A stretch of 64,000 nt of DNA from Hyalangium gracile (lineage in GTDB: Bacteria; Myxococcota; Myxococcia; Myxococcales; Myxococcaceae): positions 85,905 through 149,904 of the forward strand of contig NZ_JAHXBG010000027.1 of NCBI RefSeq assembly GCF_020103725.1, written 5' to 3'. Below, one piece after another: positions 53,890-64,000 of this stretch. Under the pieces are notes generated by a model. That model was not told the DNA's origin and searched no databases. It saw only the letters and a list, made by a program, of their open reading frames with translations. Position numbers and translations under genes: made by a program. Each line of letters opens with the position of its first letter. The first letter of the stretch is position 1.

Positions 53890-55233
53890 GTGGAGACCCT
53901 CGTCCGAATCGCGGAAGGACTCGGCCGCTTCTCGGCGCGCTTCGTGCCCAGCGCGTTCGCCATCGCGGTCCTCCTGAGCCTGCTGACGATGGGGCTGGCC
54001 CTGGGCTGGGTCGGCGCGGCGCCGGACCAGGTGGTGGGGGCGTGGGGCGGCGGCTTCTGGGAGCTGCTCACCTTCTCCATGCAGATGGCGCTGGTGATGT
54101 TCACCGGCTACCTGCTGGCGCTCACCGCGCCGGTGCGGGCGCTGCTGGAGCGGCTGGCGGGGCTGGCGCGCGGCCCTCGGGGGGCGGTGGCGCTGATGGC
54201 CATCGTCTCCATGGGGCTGGCCTACATCAACTGGGGCCTGTCCCTGGTGGCCAGCGCCATGCTGGTGCGGATGATGGCGCGGCGGCGGCCGGACGTGGAC
54301 TACCGGCTGCTGGTGGCGTGCGCCTACTTCGGGCTGGGCGCCACCTGGCACGCGGGGCTGTCCGCCTCGGCGCCGCTGCTGGTGGCCACCCCCGGGCACT
54401 TCCTGGAGAAGCAGCTGGGCGTCATCCCCATCGACCGGACGCTCTTCTCGGCCTTCAACGTGGGGCTCACGCTGGCGGTGGTGGCGGGGCTGACGCTGCT
54501 GGCCTGGGCGCTGCACCCCAAGCCCGAGCACACGGTGAGGGTGGATCCGGCCGTGCTGGAGAAGCTGGGGGACTTCGTGCCGCCCGAGCGCCCGGCCGAG
54601 CGCAGCCCGGCGGTGTGGCTGGACCATGCGTGGCTGCTCAACGTCCTCTTCGGCGTGCTGGGGCTGGTGTGGTTCGCGCGCCACCTGGCGCTCGGCGGCG
54701 GCTGGAGGGCCATCAACCTCAACGTGGTGAACTTCCTGTTCCTCACGCTGGCGGTGCTGCTGCACGGCACTCCGGCGCGGCTGCTCAAGGCCAGCGAGGA
54801 GGCCGGCGGCGTGCTGCACGGCATCGTGCTGCAGTTCCCGCTGTACGCGGGCATCTACGGCATCTTCAAGGCCACGGGGCTGACGGACCGCATCGGCGAG
54901 CTATTCGTGTCGCTCTCCACGCGCGAGACGTTCCCGGCCATCGTCTACCTCTATAGCGGCGTGGTGAACTACTTCGTGCCGTCGGGCGGCTCGAAGTGGG
55001 CCATCGAGGCGCCCTACCTGCTGAACGCGGCCAGCTCGCTGGGCGTGGAGCCAGAGAAGGTGGTGCTGGCGTACGCGTGGGGAGACATGGCCACCGACCT
55101 CATCCAACCCTTCTGGGCCCTGCCGCTGCTCGCGGTAGCGCGGCTGGAGTTCAAGGACATCCTCGGCTTCCTGCTGCTGGCCTTCCTGCTCTACCTGCCG
55201 TTCGTCACCCTGGCGTTCCTCCTGTTCTCCTGA
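53890..55233 (+). CDS. atoE: AtoE-type short-chain fatty acid transporter
   Basis: 447 residues from a GTG at 53890, with about ten to twelve hydrophobic helices. Signature stretches include SAFAIAVLLSLLTM near the start, FGLGATWHAGLSASAPL, and VVNYFVPSGGSKWAIEAPY near the C-terminus, typical of the AtoE/DcuC-like family. Escherichia coli AtoE imports butyrate-class acids. No ato catabolic genes are adjacent. It is divergent from the KaiC-like gene. Confidence 0.87.
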   Translation: METLVRIAEGLGRFSARFVPSAFAIAVLLSLLTMGLALGWVGAAPDQVVGAWGGGFWELLTFSMQMALVMFTGYLLALTAPVRALLERLAGLARGPRGAVALMAIVSMGLAYINWGLSLVASAMLVRMMARRRPDVDYRLLVACAYFGLGATWHAGLSASAPLLVATPGHFLEKQLGVIPIDRTLFSAFNVGLTLAVVAGLTLLAWALHPKPEHTVRVDPAVLEKLGDFVPPERPAERSPAVWLDHAWLLNVLFGVLGLVWFARHLALGGGWRAINLNVVNFLFLTLAVLLHGTPARLLKASEEAGGVLHGIVLQFPLYAGIYGIFKATGLTDRIGELFVSLSTRETFPAIVYLYSGVVNYFVPSGGSKWAIEAPYLLNAASSLGVEPEKVVLAYAWGDMATDLIQPFWALPLLAVARLEFKDILGFLLLAFLLYLPFVTLAFLLFS

Positions 55234-55424
55234 GCCGACTCTTCGGACTCCTCGCGGCGGGCCACCGAGCGCCCGGCGCGCTGGGACTGGTAGGCCATCT
55301 GGAGGGCGCGCGGCTCCTTCGGTCGGGGCGTCTGCTCCGGCGTTCCCCGGCCCACCGGCATCATCACCCACGCCACGGCCAGGACGCACAGGGCTCGGTT
55401 CACGGAGACAACGGGACAACTCAT
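55191..55424 (-). CDS. Small exported basic protein (tentative)
   Basis: 77 residues from the ATG at 55424, with GAGG five bases upstream. A signal-peptide-like hydrophobic run (ALCVLAVAWVMMPVG) precedes a charged tail rich in Arg, Glu and Ser. The 3' end overlaps the end of atoE by 43 bases on the opposite strand. No family is recognised; composition makes it plausible but not certain. Confidence 0.4.
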   Translation of the reverse strand: MSCPVVSVNRALCVLAVAWVMMPVGRGTPEQTPRPKEPRALQMAYQSQRAGRSVARREESEESAQENRRNARVTNGR

Positions 55425-55576
55425 GGGCACCTCATCCGCTCGTCATGCCAGCCAGGGCTGACACCCCGAGCCGCATGCGCACTTGAGCCACAAACCCGCT
55501 CCGTTGCGATTGAGGTAAACCCGAATCCGGCCACTCGGCGGATGCTGATCGGAACACCGGGTGGAAGGCGCCGTGC

Positions 55577-56248
55577 CTACCGGCGCGGGGGCGCACGCCG
55601 GGCGCGGATCCAGGGCTCCGGCGAGGCGAACCCGGCGAAGAGCTCTCCCGTCACGTACGCGCGCTGCTTGCGCGAGGCCGCTCGCAGGTAGTCGTTCACC
55701 ACGGCGCCGCCGCGCTTCTGGCGGTGCACGGTGGGGTGCTTCAGGTTCATGCGCGTGCGGGCCACGCCCTTGCTCCCGCGGTGCACGAGGATGATCTGCC
55801 CGTCGGGCTCCACGCGCTCCACGATGCCTACGTGCGTGAGCCCGTCGTTGCGGCGCCCGTCCCGGTTCCTGTCATACGTCTCGCGGAAGAAGGCGATGTC
55901 TCCAGGCCTGGGGCGCTCGCGCCGCACCGCGCCCAGGCGGCGAGCGCGCTGGTAGAGGTATGTCACGGCATTGTCACCGCGGCGGCCCCCGCCCCCCTCC
56001 ATGAGCTCGATGCCCGCCTTCTCGTAGGCCAGGCGCACCAGCCCCGAGCAGTCATCCGGCACCGAGGCATCCACCGAGCGCAGCGAGCGCACGCCGACAA
56101 GCTGCGTGGCCCGGGCGGCGATCTGCCTGCCCGCCGGGCTGGCGGGGCGACTGGCGGCGCGGGCCCGGCCACTGGAGGCCTGGGCCCGCGCGGTACCGCT
56201 GGTGAGGACTCCAAACGCTGCGAGCACCACGAGGAGCGATCGGATCAT
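55577..56248 (-). CDS. Secreted NlpC/P60-type peptidoglycan endopeptidase
   Basis: 223 residues. The signal peptide ends near TARA. The catalytic cysteine is in DDCSGLVRLAYEKAG, the histidine in GLTHVGIVERV, and a third polar residue in the ILVHRGS strand, the Cys-His-His order of NlpC/P60. The insert PGDIAFFRETYDRNRDGRRNDG matches related peptidases. It should cleave peptide cross-links in the wall (own cell or prey). The C-terminal 50 residues are Arg-rich. Confidence 0.85.
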   Translation of the reverse strand: MIRSLLVVLAAFGVLTSGTARAQASSGRARAASRPASPAGRQIAARATQLVGVRSLRSVDASVPDDCSGLVRLAYEKAGIELMEGGGGRRGDNAVTYLYQRARRLGAVRRERPRPGDIAFFRETYDRNRDGRRNDGLTHVGIVERVEPDGQIILVHRGSKGVARTRMNLKHPTVHRQKRGGAVVNDYLRAASRKQRAYVTGELFAGFASPEPWIRARRAPPRR

Positions 56249-56418
56249 GTTCGGGCGGACGCACCCGTCCGGCGCGTATTCAGAAGCGGCACCACCACAC
56301 TGGAGGCAATAGACCCACCTCTGCCCTCCTCCACGCGGGTTTTCCCCGAGGGGTTTCGTGCTAGACGCTGCCCCCGAGCCGGCATCCGTCCGGCTCTCAA
56401 CGGAGGGGACTCTTTCAA

Positions 56419-56931
56419 ATGAAGAAGATGCTGACTCGGAGCGTGGTGTTCGCGGCCCTGACGCTGTCGCCGGTGGCCCTGGCGCAGGATGCGGCTGCTC
56501 CCGCGGCTCCGACCACGCCGGTGAACAAGCCTGGCGCGGACGCCGTGCGCGACACCTGGAACTACTTCTACAAGGGCCAGGGCCAGGGGCCCATCCTCGT
56601 CGAGGCCAAGCTGTGCACCGAGGTGGCCAAGGACGGCCCGAACAAGTTCGAGTGCACCGCCGAGGTGGATCCGACCGCCGGCGTGAAGGCCAACACCACC
56701 GTCATGCTGTGGCAGTCCTACCTGGTGCCCTCCGGCGACTCCGTCGAGGACATCATGGTGCAGACCAAGCAGGGCACCACGGTGCGTGAGACGAAGGACG
56801 TGAAGGTGAAGGGCGAGGGCTGGCGCGCCCGGCAGTGGACCGGCGTGCGGCTGAACAAGCCGGGCAACTGGACGGTGACCATCATGCGCGGCGAGGAGAC
56901 GCTCAAGGAGATCCAGATCAAGGTGAACTAG
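56419..56931 (+). CDS. Exported hypothetical protein
   Basis: 170 residues with GGAGGGGA 11 bases before the ATG. The signal peptide ends at ALAQ, followed by a short Ala/Pro spacer and a compact beta-rich domain with two cysteines (AKLCTEVA, FECTAEVD) that probably form a disulfide; WTVTIMRGEETLKEI closes the fold. No family recognised. A textbook intrinsic terminator follows, implying a single-gene, well-expressed transcript. Confidence 0.72.
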   Translation: MKKMLTRSVVFAALTLSPVALAQDAAAPAAPTTPVNKPGADAVRDTWNYFYKGQGQGPILVEAKLCTEVAKDGPNKFECTAEVDPTAGVKANTTVMLWQSYLVPSGDSVEDIMVQTKQGTTVRETKDVKVKGEGWRARQWTGVRLNKPGNWTVTIMRGEETLKEIQIKVN

Positions 56932-57256
56932 TCCACACCCTGACTGGGAGGGGCGGGCCACGGCCTGCTCCACACGCGCCCGTCGCGGGGATGCTCGCAT
57001 CCCAGGCGGGCGCGTTCTTTTTTCCCCCTGGCGCCCCCTGTGTCCACGGCTCCCGGAGTTTTTTACGGCCAGCGGCCATGCCCGGAACGCCTTCCGGACA
57101 CTGCATGCCCGCGTCTTCCCGAGAGACAGGCCCTCTGGCGGGGCTGGCCGCGCCTTTGCACAAGGACTGGGCGCGGTTCGAAGGGCAGGGGTCGGTCGGG
57201 TAGGTGGTGGGGGTTGGCGGGCGGAGGCGGTAGGCGGGGTGGCGGCGGGGGGCGGG
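56932..57256. other. Intergenic region: terminator plus G-rich leader
   Basis: 325 bases without a credible gene. It contains the terminator at 56974-57023 and, from about 57183, a run of G tracts leading into the next gene. Open frames here are composition artefacts. Confidence 0.5.
56974..57023 (+). terminator. Rho-independent terminator
   Basis: ACGCGCCCG pairs with CGGGCGCGT; inside, GGGATG-ctcg-CATCCC forms a second stem; TTCTTTTTT follows. It is the clearest intrinsic terminator in the window and ends the exported-protein gene. Confidence 0.9.
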
Positions 57257-57276
57257 ATGGCGGGGCGGGGCCAGGT
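57183..57276 (+). promoter_or_regulatory. G-tract-rich leader across the start of the propeller lipoprotein gene
   Basis: Many G runs of 3-6 separated by short spacers cover the last 75 bases before the ATG at 57257 and continue past it (cggggcgggg). Quadruplex formation in the mRNA would mask the ribosome site. Seen directly; any regulatory role is inference. Confidence 0.4.
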
Positions 57277-58624
57277 GGGCGTGCTGTTCGCGGTGGGGAT
57301 GTTCCTCGCGGGGTGCGAGGAGCCCGTCGTGGCCGCGCGTGCGCCGGGGCTCGAGGAGGCGGGGCCTGCCGGCGGTGAGGGCGTGGGAGCCATGGAGTGG
57401 TCACGAGCGCTGGTGCTGGGGGACAGCCAGGCGATGCGTGCGGCGGTGGCACCCAACGGGGACGTCCTCCTGGTGGCGGCCTATGGGAGACCGATAGACC
57501 TCGGGGGAGGGCCCCTGCCCTTCGACCGTGCAGCACGCAGCTCGCATCTGCTGGTGGCGCGCTACTCGAAAGAGGGCACGCTGCGCTGGGCCCGGGGGCT
57601 GGTCCCCAGGGGCACGGTGCGCACGCAGGTGGGAGCGGTGGGGATGAGCGCCGAGGGAGAGGTGCTGCTGGGCGGCACCTCCGCGGGCTTCCAGCTGGGC
57701 GAGGCCTGGCTGCCGGAGGGCCCGTTCCTGGCGCGGATGACTTCCGAGGGGGCGCTGAGCTGGGTCCACTCCTTTCCGGGAGAGGGCCCGCTCACGGTGG
57801 GCGCGGTGGCGGTGGAGCCGACCTCCGGCGACGTGGTGATGGTGGGGGACTTCGCCGGGCACCGGGACTTCGGCACGGGCGAGCTGTCCGTGCCGGGGGA
57901 TCGGCTGGGGGCCTTCGTGGCGCGCTTCACCGCCCAGGGCGCGCCGAGCTGGAGTCGCGCCTACGGCACGCGCAAGGGGGATGTGTCCGCGCGGGCGCTG
58001 GCGGTGGACGCCTTTGGCGAGGTGGTGGTGGCGGGCAGCTACGCGGGCGCGGTGAGCTTCGGTGGCTCCACCTTCGTGACGACGCGGCCGCGCACGCCCT
58101 TCGTGCTGAAGCTGTCGCGCGAGGGCGCGCACCGCTGGAGCCGCGAGGTGTCGGGCGCCGACGGCGTGGCCCAGGCGGTGGCGGTGGGCGTGGACCACGT
58201 GTTCCTGGCCGGCACCTACACCGGCCGCTTCTTCTTCAGCCAGCAGACCTTCGAGTCGGACTGGCAGGACGGCTTCGTGGCCACGTTCGGCTCACAGGGG
58301 GAGGCGCGCTGGGCGCGCTCCTTCGCGGCCTCGGCCACGGCGCTGGCCGCCGATGGCGCCGGCCAGGTGCTGGTGGCGGGCGCCCATGACGGCGGGCTGG
58401 ATGTAGGCAAGCGGGACTGGAGGGCCGGCCTCTACGTGACGAAGCTGTTGCCCGAGGACGGCAGCTCCGTGTGGGCCCGAGGCTTCGTGGGCACCGGCGC
58501 GCTACAGGCCAGTACCGTGGCGGTGGATGCCTCCGGGCACGCGCTGGTGGCCGGCAGCCTTGCGGGCCCGCGCACGCCCGGCTCCAACGCCCGGGACGGC
58601 TTCCTGCTGCGGCTCAAGCCCTGA
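57257..58624 (+). CDS. Outer-membrane lipoprotein with beta-propeller-like repeats
   Basis: 455 residues from the ATG at 57257. Lipobox FLAGC at about residue 20. Seven or more repeats of about 50-60 residues end in the pattern G...V.G(T/S)(S/Y)AG...FG, for example VLLGGTSAGFQLGEAW, VMVGDFAGHRDFG, VVAGSYAGAVSFGG and VFLAGTYTGRFFF. These match SBBP-type beta-propeller repeats found in many myxobacterial surface lipoproteins. Likely binds a ligand or protein at the cell surface; no catalytic residues seen. Confidence 0.8.
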   Translation: MAGRGQVGVLFAVGMFLAGCEEPVVAARAPGLEEAGPAGGEGVGAMEWSRALVLGDSQAMRAAVAPNGDVLLVAAYGRPIDLGGGPLPFDRAARSSHLLVARYSKEGTLRWARGLVPRGTVRTQVGAVGMSAEGEVLLGGTSAGFQLGEAWLPEGPFLARMTSEGALSWVHSFPGEGPLTVGAVAVEPTSGDVVMVGDFAGHRDFGTGELSVPGDRLGAFVARFTAQGAPSWSRAYGTRKGDVSARALAVDAFGEVVVAGSYAGAVSFGGSTFVTTRPRTPFVLKLSREGAHRWSREVSGADGVAQAVAVGVDHVFLAGTYTGRFFFSQQTFESDWQDGFVATFGSQGEARWARSFAASATALAADGAGQVLVAGAHDGGLDVGKRDWRAGLYVTKLLPEDGSSVWARGFVGTGALQASTVAVDASGHALVAGSLAGPRTPGSNARDGFLLRLKP

Positions 58625-58933
58625 GAGTCCCGGGACTTTCGGGTACCCTTCCGGCCATTCGTTGAGAGGCCAAGCGTCCTCGACGGCCCCCCGGAAGGCC
58701 CGGCAGCGCCAAGTGTCGTACAGTTGAATTCGACTTTCACACCTCGCCCATGTTAAGGGGCCGCCGCCTTCTGGGCTCTCCAGGCTCCGAAGGGCGAGGC
58801 TGTGCTGAAGCGTCGGCGCGCGGTGTCCCCGCTCGCTGGCGGCCAACCCCTCGACATTCTCCTGTTCATCCCGGCACGCGGCGCCTGCACGGGCCTCGCG
58901 CCACAGACGAATCTCTTGAGGAGTTGCATCCCC
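58625..58933. other. Intergenic region ahead of the pyrophosphatase gene
   Basis: 309 bases. An A/T-richer patch around 58715-58760 (with ttgaattcgac and atgttaagg) could be the hppA promoter, but the -35/-10 spacing is not convincing. A GAGGAG ribosome site lies at 58918-58923, about ten bases before the ATG. No gene seen. Confidence 0.4.
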
Positions 58934-61471
<2,538 letters not shown>

Positions 61472-61500
61472 CCTTCCTGGCGCTTCGCTGAAGCATTCAT

Positions 61501-61541
61501 GAGCGGCAGGGTGCCCCCGGGTGCCCTGCCGCTCTGCTTTC
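61501..61541 (+). terminator. Terminator of hppA
   Basis: GAGCGGCAGGG pairs perfectly with CCCTGCCGCTC around a 12-base GC loop, followed by TGCTTTCG. Located 30 bases after the hppA stop. Confidence 0.8.
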
Positions 61542-61549
61542 GCGGGCCC

Positions 61550-61686
61550 TCAGCGCTCGACTCGGAGATGCCCACGGCGCCGGACAGCTCGCGCGCGGTG
61601 AGGCCCTGCTCGGGCGCGGCGGCCAGCGCGGCCTCGAGGGCGGCGCGCACGGTGGTGCCACGGGCCTGGGGAGCCTGCTCCTTCAT
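61550..61686 (-). pseudogene. Truncated helix-turn-helix gene fragment
   Basis: From an ATG at 61686 the sequence reads RAALEAALAAAPEQGLTARELSGAVGIS, the N-terminal HTH of a small regulator family (I recall COG3357-type proteins, HTH plus C-terminal zinc ribbon). After about 43 codons it runs into the hppA terminator hairpin and ends without the zinc ribbon at 61468. This looks like a gene whose 3' part has been replaced or deleted. Confidence 0.5.
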
Positions 61687-61746
61687 GCGGCAACGATAGA
61701 CATCCCAGACGCCCGCGGGTACCGCGCCTGGGGTGAAAGACACCCC

Positions 61747-61775
61747 GGGTCTGCTCTTGAAAGAAAGTCAGACCC
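61747..61775 (+). promoter_or_regulatory. Hairpin in the 5' leader of the cold-shock gene
   Basis: GGGTCTG and CAGACCC pair across a 15-base A-rich loop about 100 bases before the start codon, and a weaker GACTT/AAGTC pair follows. Cold-shock mRNAs typically have long structured leaders that refold with temperature; that role is inferred here. Confidence 0.4.
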
Positions 61776-61873
61776 CTCTCGACTTTCCGGGGAAGTCCGA
61801 CTACGTCTGGCCTTGCTCGGGTCGGGCCGGGCAAGGGCGGGAGAATCCGCCTCGCAACGAAAGAAGAAGGTTC

Positions 61874-62077
61874 ATGGCAACTGGTACTGTGAAGTGGTTC
61901 AACGATGCGAAGGGCTTCGGTTTCATCACCCAGGATGGCGGGGGTGAGGACGTGTTCGTCCACCACACCGCGATCAACATGGATGGCTTCCGCACTCTGG
62001 CCGAGGGCCAGAGGGTGACCTTCGACGTCACCCGCGGCCCCAAGGGGCTGCAGGCAGCGAACGTCCGCGCGGGCTGA
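61874..62077 (+). CDS. Cold-shock protein, CspA family
   Basis: 67 residues, a single OB-fold cold-shock domain with RNP1 (KGFGFITQ) and RNP2 (VFVHHTAI) intact. It binds single-stranded RNA/DNA and acts as RNA chaperone. AAGAAGAAGG lies upstream of the ATG. Myxobacterial genomes carry several copies; which csp paralogue this is cannot be told from the window. Confidence 0.96.
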   Translation: MATGTVKWFNDAKGFGFITQDGGGEDVFVHHTAINMDGFRTLAEGQRVTFDVTRGPKGLQAANVRAG

Positions 62078-62438
62078 TCAGCACCCCAGGTGATGTTCCC
62101 GGAGCCCGGCCTCCTCATGGGGGTCGGGCTTCCGCTTTTGCGGGCCCTGGAGTGCCTGACTGTCACGGAGGAGCGACTGGCGTCAGGCCCCGGCGCGCGC
62201 GTCCGTCGCCGATCCTCGGAGCTCGTGGCTGTCAGTCCGAGAGGACATCGTCCCATCGGGTCCTGCATCGCGGAGCTCCACTCCAGGTACCCAGACATGG
62301 GCGGGGTTCAAATCCCCATGGGGGGCCTCGGAGGATCAGCGCTCTCGGGCGCACCGAGGGGCAGGCCATGCGGGTGAAGAGCCCCCGCCGACTCCAAGGG
62401 ATCCTCCGAGGTCTTCCTTCTCCAGAAAGGATGCGCGC
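62078..62438. other. Intergenic region after the cold-shock gene
   Basis: 361 bases. It holds a likely terminator at 62101-62138 and a T-arm-like sequence at 62303-62317 that is not part of a complete tRNA. A 95-codon ORF here has no ribosome site or family signal and is not called. Confidence 0.45.
62101..62138 (+). terminator. Probable terminator of the cold-shock gene
   Basis: GGAGCCCG pairs with CGGGCTTC (one G-U) and is followed within three bases by a CTTTT run, 23 bases after the stop. Confidence 0.55.
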
Positions 62439-63245
62439 ATGACGGATCTCCTCCTCGCGATGGTGCTGATGCTCGGGGCGCTGCTGCTCTTCCTGATCGC
62501 GGTGCGCAAGACGGTGGTCCCCGAGGGCTACGCGGGCTTGCTCTACAAGCAGGGACGCTACGCACGAACGCTGGGAGCAGGTCCGCATCGACTCTGGCGC
62601 TGGAGCCGACGCGTGGAGCTGGTCGATCTGCGGCTGCGCACGCTCACCGTTCCCGGCCAGGAGGTGCTGTGCCGAGACCAGGTGGCGCTGAAGACGAGCG
62701 TCGCGGTGCGCTACGCGGTGGCGGCGCCGGACGTGGCGCTCCACCGGGTGCAGAGCTACACGGACCACCTCTACCTCGCGGTGCAGCTGGCCCTGCGGGC
62801 GGAGGCGGGGCAGCACCCGCTGGAGGAGCTCATCACGGGGCAGGTGTCGCTGGCCGAGAGGCTGCGCACGCGGGTGGCCGAGCAGGCCCGGGCCTTCGGG
62901 CTCGCGGTGGAGGCGGCGGAGCTCAAGGACGTGATGCTGCCGGCGGACCTGCGGCGCGCCTTCGCCGAGTCGCTCAAGGCTCGCAAGGAGGCGCAGGCGG
63001 CGCTGGAGAAGGTGCGTGGAGAGACGGCGGCTCTGCGCAACCTGGCCAACGCGGCGCGGATGGTGGAGCAGAGCCCCGTGCTGCTGCAGCTGCGCACGCT
63101 CCAGACGCTGGCCAGCGCGAGCAGCCATTCGGGCAACACCTTCGTGGTGGGTATGAACCCCGAGCTGGTCCTGAACAGCCGCCGCCAGGGGAACACCGGC
63201 TCCTCCTCGGAGCCTGCCGCCGAGGGCGAGCCGACGGCGGAGTAG
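62439..63245 (+). CDS. SPFH-domain slipin (stomatin-like membrane protein)
   Basis: 268 residues. N-terminal membrane hairpin (LLLAMVLMLGALLLFLIAV), then the SPFH/PHB domain: VVPEGYAGLLYKQGRY, TVPGQEVLCRDQVALKTSV, and the stomatin-type helix EELKDVMLPADLRRAF. The C-terminal coiled coil (ESLKARKEAQAALEKVRGE) would drive ring or cage assembly on the membrane. Bacterial slipins usually sit beside an NfeD-type partner; none is adjacent here. AAAGGA precedes the ATG. Confidence 0.88.
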   Translation: MTDLLLAMVLMLGALLLFLIAVRKTVVPEGYAGLLYKQGRYARTLGAGPHRLWRWSRRVELVDLRLRTLTVPGQEVLCRDQVALKTSVAVRYAVAAPDVALHRVQSYTDHLYLAVQLALRAEAGQHPLEELITGQVSLAERLRTRVAEQARAFGLAVEAAELKDVMLPADLRRAFAESLKARKEAQAALEKVRGETAALRNLANAARMVEQSPVLLQLRTLQTLASASSHSGNTFVVGMNPELVLNSRRQGNTGSSSEPAAEGEPTAE

Positions 63246-63308
63246 CTCCGCGGCTCCTCGCTCGCGTTTCCCTTCCCTCTGGCTCGACAAGAGCACAGGC
63301 TGCTCTCC

Positions 63309-63875
63309 ATGCGTCTGCCCCGCCTGCCCCGCGTCATCGGCTTCGACGATGGCCCCTTCCAGCGTCGCCCCGGCGCCGCCGTGCCGGTGGTGGGCGTGGT
63401 GTGCAGCGGGACGCGCTTCGAGGGGCTCGTCTGGGGGCGAGTGCGCAAGGACGGGTGGACCGCGACACAGGAGGTGTGTCGGCTGCTGGAGGGCGGCAAG
63501 TTCCTCCCGCAGCTGCACCTGGTGCTGCTGGATGGCATCGCCTTCGGGGGGTTCAACGTGGTGGACCTGCCCGCGCTGGCGGCCCGCCTGAAGCTCCCGT
63601 GTGTGGCGGTGATGCGACGGATGCCGGACCTGGACGCGGTGGAGCGGGCCCTCCGGCGGCTGCCACGTCCGGAGCAGCGGCTGGCGCTCATCAAGCGGGC
63701 CGGGCCCATCCATCAGCACGGAGGCTTCACGTTCCAGGTGCAGGGCGCGGAGCCCGCCGAGGTGGCCGACGCCCTCGCCCGTGTCACCGACCGGGGCCTC
63801 GTCCCGGAGCCGCTGCGGCTGGCGCACCTCATCGGCTCGGCGGTCGTCACCGGTGAGAGCAGCCACCGGGCCTGA
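63309..63875 (+). CDS. DUF99 family protein (UPF0215)
   Basis: 188 residues. VIGFDDGPF near the N-terminus, AVPVVGVVCSGTRFEG, and LLDGIAFGGFNVVDLPALAARL are characteristic of DUF99, related to the endonuclease V / RNase H-like fold. The acidic pair in FDDG and the aspartate of LLDGIAFGGFNVVD may form the metal site. DUF99 is best known from archaea; bacterial members are patchy. Function not established. Gap of 63 bases after the slipin gene suggests possible co-transcription. Confidence 0.8.
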   Translation: MRLPRLPRVIGFDDGPFQRRPGAAVPVVGVVCSGTRFEGLVWGRVRKDGWTATQEVCRLLEGGKFLPQLHLVLLDGIAFGGFNVVDLPALAARLKLPCVAVMRRMPDLDAVERALRRLPRPEQRLALIKRAGPIHQHGGFTFQVQGAEPAEVADALARVTDRGLVPEPLRLAHLIGSAVVTGESSHRA

Positions 63876-64000
63876 GCCGGAATGACTGCGCCCGGGAGGA
63901 GGGGGGCTGCCGCCGAACTCGGACCAACTGGTATGACAAGCAGACCGTCGAAATACGGCGTGAGGACCCGGGCGAGACAGTGGCACGCCAATCCCCTGCG
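63876..64000. other. End of window, no called gene
   Basis: An ATG at 63933 opens a frame that is still open at the window edge (23 codons, basic), but there is no ribosome site and too little sequence to judge. Confidence 0.3.

Noticed and set aside
62296..62324. Possible tRNA (GGGGTTCAAATCCCC looks like a T arm)
   Set aside because: No matching acceptor 5' strand, D arm or anticodon arm lies in the preceding 80 bases; a simple CATGGG/CCCATG palindrome explains part of it.
62090..62377. 95-codon ORF after the cold-shock gene
   Set aside because: It spans the probable terminator, has no ribosome site and no recognisable features.

Overview
The window looks like a chromosomal segment of a myxobacterium, most likely suborder Cystobacterineae (the Myxococcus/Archangium/Cystobacter/Stigmatella group). 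The grounds are very high G+C with strong third-position bias, many eukaryotic-like Ser/Thr kinases and hybrid histidine kinases, a DUF2381 (TIGR02268, a Myxococcus paralogous family) protein next to a kinase, DUF5985 proteins, and a PilZ-containing kinase. I see no insertion sequence, prophage, CRISPR array, complete tRNA or rRNA gene.

Layout. 1-4 kb: a cut-off Ser/Thr kinase and a RapA/SNF2-type helicase. 4.1-6.3 kb: a low-GC, highly structured leader with blocks resembling the c-di-GMP-II riboswitch, ahead of a multihaem cytochrome c lipoprotein. 6.3-10.8 kb: a translationally coupled FIST sensor / triple-receiver hybrid kinase / single-domain receiver operon. 10.9-14.3 kb: a divergent tryptophan-dioxygenase-like haem protein, a kynureninase-like PLP enzyme and an O-methyltransferase in one operon. 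14.5-19.5 kb: a Gly-rich lipoprotein, a polytopic membrane protein, and a sugar-nucleotide dehydrogenase/epimerase/glycosyltransferase operon. 19.8-26 kb: a LuxR-type regulator and a CheR-PAS fusion, histidine kinase, CheB-like protein and receiver, with no MCP receptor. 26-34 kb: small hypothetical genes, an orphan Cys-rich toxin-like tail with a coupled downstream gene, a RelE-like ORF, a UbiB-like kinase, a DUF2381/membrane Ser/Thr kinase pair, a dehydrogenase remnant and a Tat-exported SDR. 34-42 kb: two sensor kinases, a kinase-PilZ-J-like-TPR protein, and a winged-helix/DUF5985/DUF5985 operon. 42-51.2 kb: a four-gene overlapping operon made of a giant poly-HAMP hybrid kinase, CheR, a degenerate CheB and a second hybrid kinase. 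51.4-64 kb: a KaiC-like double ATPase, AtoE-type transporter, NlpC/P60 protein, beta-propeller lipoprotein, H+-pyrophosphatase, cold-shock protein, slipin and a DUF99 protein.

How the parts may work together. Two separate loci (20.9-26.0 and 42.3-51.2 kb) combine CheR- and CheB-like proteins with histidine kinases and receivers but encode no chemoreceptor. In the second, the tandem HAMP array of the giant kinase is the obvious candidate signalling rod. Each CheB-like protein lacks a different catalytic-triad residue. The receivers at 10.4 and 25.6 kb are close paralogues in two different sensory loci.

Sequence quality matters here. Three genes (cytochrome lipoprotein, CheB-like, DUF2381-linked kinase) each become one full-length ORF if one base is added to a G/C run. 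The giant kinase is broken by a 52-bp gap relative to its own 276-bp repeat. These are either assembly errors or real contractions, and this affects how the genes should be read.
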